Source: Bacteroides sp. 224
Lineage (GTDB): Bacteria; Bacteroidota; Bacteroidia; Bacteroidales; Bacteroidaceae
Assembly (NCBI RefSeq): GCF_010500995.1
Contig: NZ_QVMK01000026.1
Location: forward strand, 23,313-87,312
Reading direction: 5' to 3'
DNA length: 64,000 bases
In this document: positions 61,821-64,000 of the stretch, one piece after another
Numbering within the stretch: the stretch's first letter is position 1
How the letters are laid out: every line of letters begins with the position of its first letter
Position numbers and translations under genes: made by a program
Notes under the pieces: model-generated
What the model saw: the letters and a program-made list of their open reading frames with translations, nothing else
Databases searched by the model: none
What the model was told of the DNA's origin: nothing

Positions 61821-61860
61821 AACATCCATAGACAACCCCAGACACAAGCATCCACCGCCT
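61821..61860 (-). repeat. TTGTCTA dispersed repeat, copy D (inverted)
   Basis: On the minus strand it reads GGTGGATGCTTGTGTCTGGGG followed in part by TTGTCTATGG, the same layout as the copies at 48990 and 51180 but more diverged. It is in the spacer before the DUF3945 gene. Confidence 0.55.
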
Positions 61861-61900
61861 TAAATCCTTGTAGTCAATCCATTACTTAGGCTTACTTTCG

Positions 61901-61924
61901 TTCTGCATTACTATTAATGCAGAA
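61901..61924 (+). promoter_or_regulatory. Hairpin before the DUF3945 gene
   Basis: TTCTGCATTA (61901-61910) and TAATGCAGAA (61915-61924) form a perfect 10-base stem with a 4-base loop, 16 bases before the ATG at 61941. It could block ribosome access. Confidence 0.55.
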
Positions 61925-61940
61925 TAAAAACATATTTATT

Positions 61941-63506
61941 ATGGACGAAAAAAAAGTAAAAAATGAAGAGCCTAAAGTCTTTCTGACACAAGGCGAAGAT
62001 GGCAAACTCAAAGTCATCACAGGAGAACAGGACGGCAGGTTAAAAACAGTCGATCCCAAGAAAGAGAACGCCGACCAGTTTATGAAGATTGACACCAACG
62101 GCAATGCGTTGGAGAATTTCTTCAAGAAGTTTTCGGCACAGTTCAGCCACCCATCGCACACGGGCGTTTATGCTGTTACCGCATCGGCTGTAGATAAAGT
62201 TGCGGCTTTTTTCGACAAACTTATCCGTATCGACCACAAAGACAAGGCACTCGACCCGTACCGTGTCAAATTTGACGGTAAGATACGCATAGAGGTAGAG
62301 TTTACAGGCAAGTATCAACCCTTAGACCTGAATAAGCTCAACTGGAAAGAGGTCGAAAAGTTGGGGCTTTCCGGCGAGAACTTACAAGATGCCCTCAAAG
62401 CGATGGTTTACGGGCATAAGTCACCCGGTCTGGTCGATATTAAACCTGCCGTTGACGGACAGGAATTTCCCATGCAAGCCCGTTTATCGCTAGAACAACA
62501 GCCGGACGGCAGCATCAAAATCGCTACCCATCCCAAACAGGAGCAGCCCGATTTTGAAAAACCGTTTATGGGGGTTGTCTTTACCGAGCAGGATAAAGAG
62601 CAGTTCCAAAGGACAGGGCACGGCGGGCGTGTGTTCGATCTCGAACCCATAGCCGGAGGCGAAAAAGTACCTTCGCTTATCTCCCTTGATAAACTTACCA
62701 ACCGCTTTGAGGCTATGGCGTTGAAGGATATTTATATTCCGCAAACCTTGAAAAACGCCCCGCTTTCCGAAGAACAACAGCAAGGACTGAAAGAGGGCAA
62801 AGCCGTTTGGATTGAGGGTATGGACAAGAAAGTTAAACAAGGCGAACAACCCTCGAAGATTGACCGCTTCGTTCAGTACAACGCCGCCAGTAAAAACTTT
62901 GATTTCAAGTTCAGCGATGAGCAACGCCAGCAGTTCAATCAAGAGCGGCGAGCCAAGCAGGGCGAGGGACAGACGGAAGGTCAGGAACAGAAAATGCCTA
63001 AAGCCCACAAGCTCGGTGAGATTTGGGTTTATTCCAAACAGGGCGGCGTACAGCTATCCCGCGAGGATTTCGACAAGCTGTGTAATAAAGAACCTGTCTT
63101 TGTCAAGGACATGGAATCACAGAAACCCAAGCAACAGCAGGATACTTCGGGAGCGCAGAAGGTCGAAGCTACCGACCAGAAAGGGCAGAAGTACAATGCG
63201 TGGGTATGGATTGACGAAAACAGAGGAAAGGTTCGCCATACCACAAAGCACCCCGATCAGGTACGGGCTATTGAAGCGAAGCAGGCAGCGCAGAATACAC
63301 AGAACATCAAACCCGCAGCCGAGAGTAAAACGCAGGTTGCCGTCAATAACGAGGGTAAGACCAACGAAGCGACCAAATATTCGACTGAACCGCTAAAGAA
63401 AGGTCAGTCGCAGCCTACCGAAAAGCAGGCGGAGAAAAAAGAGCAGAAGCAGGAACAGAAACAATCTCCTGCCACTCCGAAGAAAGGGAAAGGGCGCAAA
63501 ATGTAA
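61941..63506 (+). CDS. DUF4099/DUF3945 ICE protein, 521 aa
   Basis: A DUF4099-like N-terminal half (about 95-160: ALKAMVYGHKSPGLVDIKPAV, partly quoted) and DUF3945 repeats (about 270-400, with SEEQQQGLKEGKAVWIEGM and LSREDFDKLCNKEPVF), then a long Lys/Gln/Glu tail (about 430-521). Such proteins precede topB in Bacteroides ICEs; function is unknown. I used ATG 61941, after the hairpin; the first in-frame ATG at 61917 lies inside it. Confidence 0.82.
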   Translation: MDEKKVKNEEPKVFLTQGEDGKLKVITGEQDGRLKTVDPKKENADQFMKIDTNGNALENFFKKFSAQFSHPSHTGVYAVTASAVDKVAAFFDKLIRIDHKDKALDPYRVKFDGKIRIEVEFTGKYQPLDLNKLNWKEVEKLGLSGENLQDALKAMVYGHKSPGLVDIKPAVDGQEFPMQARLSLEQQPDGSIKIATHPKQEQPDFEKPFMGVVFTEQDKEQFQRTGHGGRVFDLEPIAGGEKVPSLISLDKLTNRFEAMALKDIYIPQTLKNAPLSEEQQQGLKEGKAVWIEGMDKKVKQGEQPSKIDRFVQYNAASKNFDFKFSDEQRQQFNQERRAKQGEGQTEGQEQKMPKAHKLGEIWVYSKQGGVQLSREDFDKLCNKEPVFVKDMESQKPKQQQDTSGAQKVEATDQKGQKYNAWVWIDENRGKVRHTTKHPDQVRAIEAKQAAQNTQNIKPAAESKTQVAVNNEGKTNEATKYSTEPLKKGQSQPTEKQAEKKEQKQEQKQSPATPKKGKGRKM

Positions 63507-63518
63507 TCCATTATTTCA

Positions 63519-63533
63519 ACCACTAAAAAATCA
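63519..63533 (+). promoter_or_regulatory. Conserved AACCACTAAAA leader motif before topB
   Basis: AACCACTAAAAAATC, followed by AATGTTAAAATGAAA; identical in its first 11 bases to the copies before traN, traE and mobA. Confidence 0.65.
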
Positions 63534-63541
63534 ATGTTAAA

Positions 63542-63903
63542 ATGAAAATTATAATTGCAGAAAAACCGTCTGTGGCTAAGAGTATAGCAGCCATAGTCGG
63601 CGCAAATAACAAGAAAGATGGCTATATAGAGGGTAACGGGTATGCCGTTACATGGGCTTTCGGGCATTTGGTCGGACTTGCCATGCCGGAACATTACGGT
63701 ATTGAGGGCTTTAAGCGTGAGAACCTGCCGATACTCCCGAAAGAATTTAAGCTATTGCCCCGTCAGGTAAAAGAGGGCAAGGAATATAAGAATGATCCCG
63801 GCGTGATGAAGCAACTAAAAGTTATTCGGGAGTTATTCAATCTTGGAGATGAAATTATTGTAGCTACCGATGCCGGACGTGAAGGAGAACTCATATTCCG
63901 CTA
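63542..63903 (+). CDS. topB: DNA topoisomerase III, 5' exon (interrupted by an intron)
   Basis: The first 120 residues of a type IA topoisomerase: TOPRIM start MKIIIAEKPSVAKSIA (catalytic Glu 7), GHLVGLAMPEHYG, and the acidic motif ATDAGREGELIFR. The frame stops right after the motif (TAG at 63902-63904), but the bases after CGC-TA are GTGCGCCC, the 5' end of a group II intron. Topoisomerase III proteins continue GREGELIFRY, and TA would be the first two bases of the Tyr codon. The gene is therefore probably restored by splicing, not broken. It relaxes DNA for the element's replication or transfer. Confidence 0.85.
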
Positions 63904-64000
63904 GTGCGCCCATAAGGCTGCATAATAAATATCTCTTTAGCAAGAGATTGGGTTCGTGTTCTTTGAGATAACAACCTACCACCAACCGACTTATCCGGAG
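63904..64000 (+). mobile_element. Start of a second group II intron, inside topB
   Basis: GTGCGCCCATAAGGCTGCAT matches the conserved GUGCG 5' start of group II introns. The following 90 bases are AT-rich, with short self-complementary segments (CTCTTTAGCAAGAGA). The rest of the intron, with any reverse transcriptase gene, lies beyond the window. Confidence 0.7.

Noticed and set aside
63902..63904. Nonsense mutation in topB
   Set aside because: The stop coincides with the GTGCGCCC start of a group II intron, and the exon bases fit the expected Tyr codon, so splicing is the better explanation.

Overview
The window looks like the chromosome of a Bacteroidales bacterium. Promoters have the Bacteroidetes -7 box TAnnTTTG. 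The tra/mob genes are the CTnDOT-type set traA to traQ plus mobA, mobB and mobC. There are Bacteroidetes-type tyrosine recombinases, a TonB receptor with a carboxypeptidase-regulatory N-domain, and DUF families typical of Bacteroidales integrative conjugative elements (ICEs). No rRNA, tRNA or CRISPR array was seen. Nearly everything is mobile-element backbone or cargo.

Layout. 1-2.9 kb: end of a PH-domain membrane protein gene and unrecognised cargo genes. 3.0-4.26 kb: an IS110-family insertion sequence with a structured 5' region that may be its bridge RNA. 4.26-10.9 kb: a large arsenic resistance locus (arsR, arsM, arsC, acr3, arsF/G/E-like genes, a ferredoxin, arsD, arsA) with four ArsR-type operators. 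11.2-15.1 kb: a DUF302 gene and a probable metal-handling operon (DUF6660, TonB receptor, CDF-type transporter). 15.2-21.2 kb: nine minus-strand ICE accessory genes, mostly of unknown function. 21.7-24.5 kb: a lipoprotein, RhuM and ORF6N proteins, and two broken integrase genes.

24.54-24.78 kb is a repeat-rich junction. To its right lies a second ICE that continues past the window: two intact tandem tyrosine recombinases (24.8-27.2 kb); a cargo ATPase with a HEPN-like C-terminus flanked by a duplicated integrase tail (27.4-29.8 kb); two helix-turn-helix genes; a ParB operon (31-34.1 kb); a HEPN-like cargo gene; PH-domain and M23 peptidase genes; a group II intron with its reverse transcriptase (36.4-38.35 kb); the minus-strand tra operon traA to traQ (50.8-38.4 kb); a divergent traA/mobA region with repeats and hairpins (50.8-51.5 kb); mobA, mobB and mobC; a four-gene restriction-like cassette (55.4-61.5 kb: cytosine methylase, MORC-like ATPase, Z1 protein, PD-(D/E)XK nuclease); a DUF3945 protein; and topB, interrupted at 63904 by what looks like the start of another group II intron.

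The two halves are mirror images. PH-domain gene, cargo, accessory block with a small membrane protein, and integrase region occur left to right in the left half and in reverse orientation in the right half. I read this as two related ICEs lying integrase end to integrase end, the right one probably inserted into the left one's integrase gene. The tra/mob genes would move the element. The arsenic and metal genes, the ATPase-HEPN gene and the methylase cassette are AT-rich cargo placed at backbone gene boundaries.
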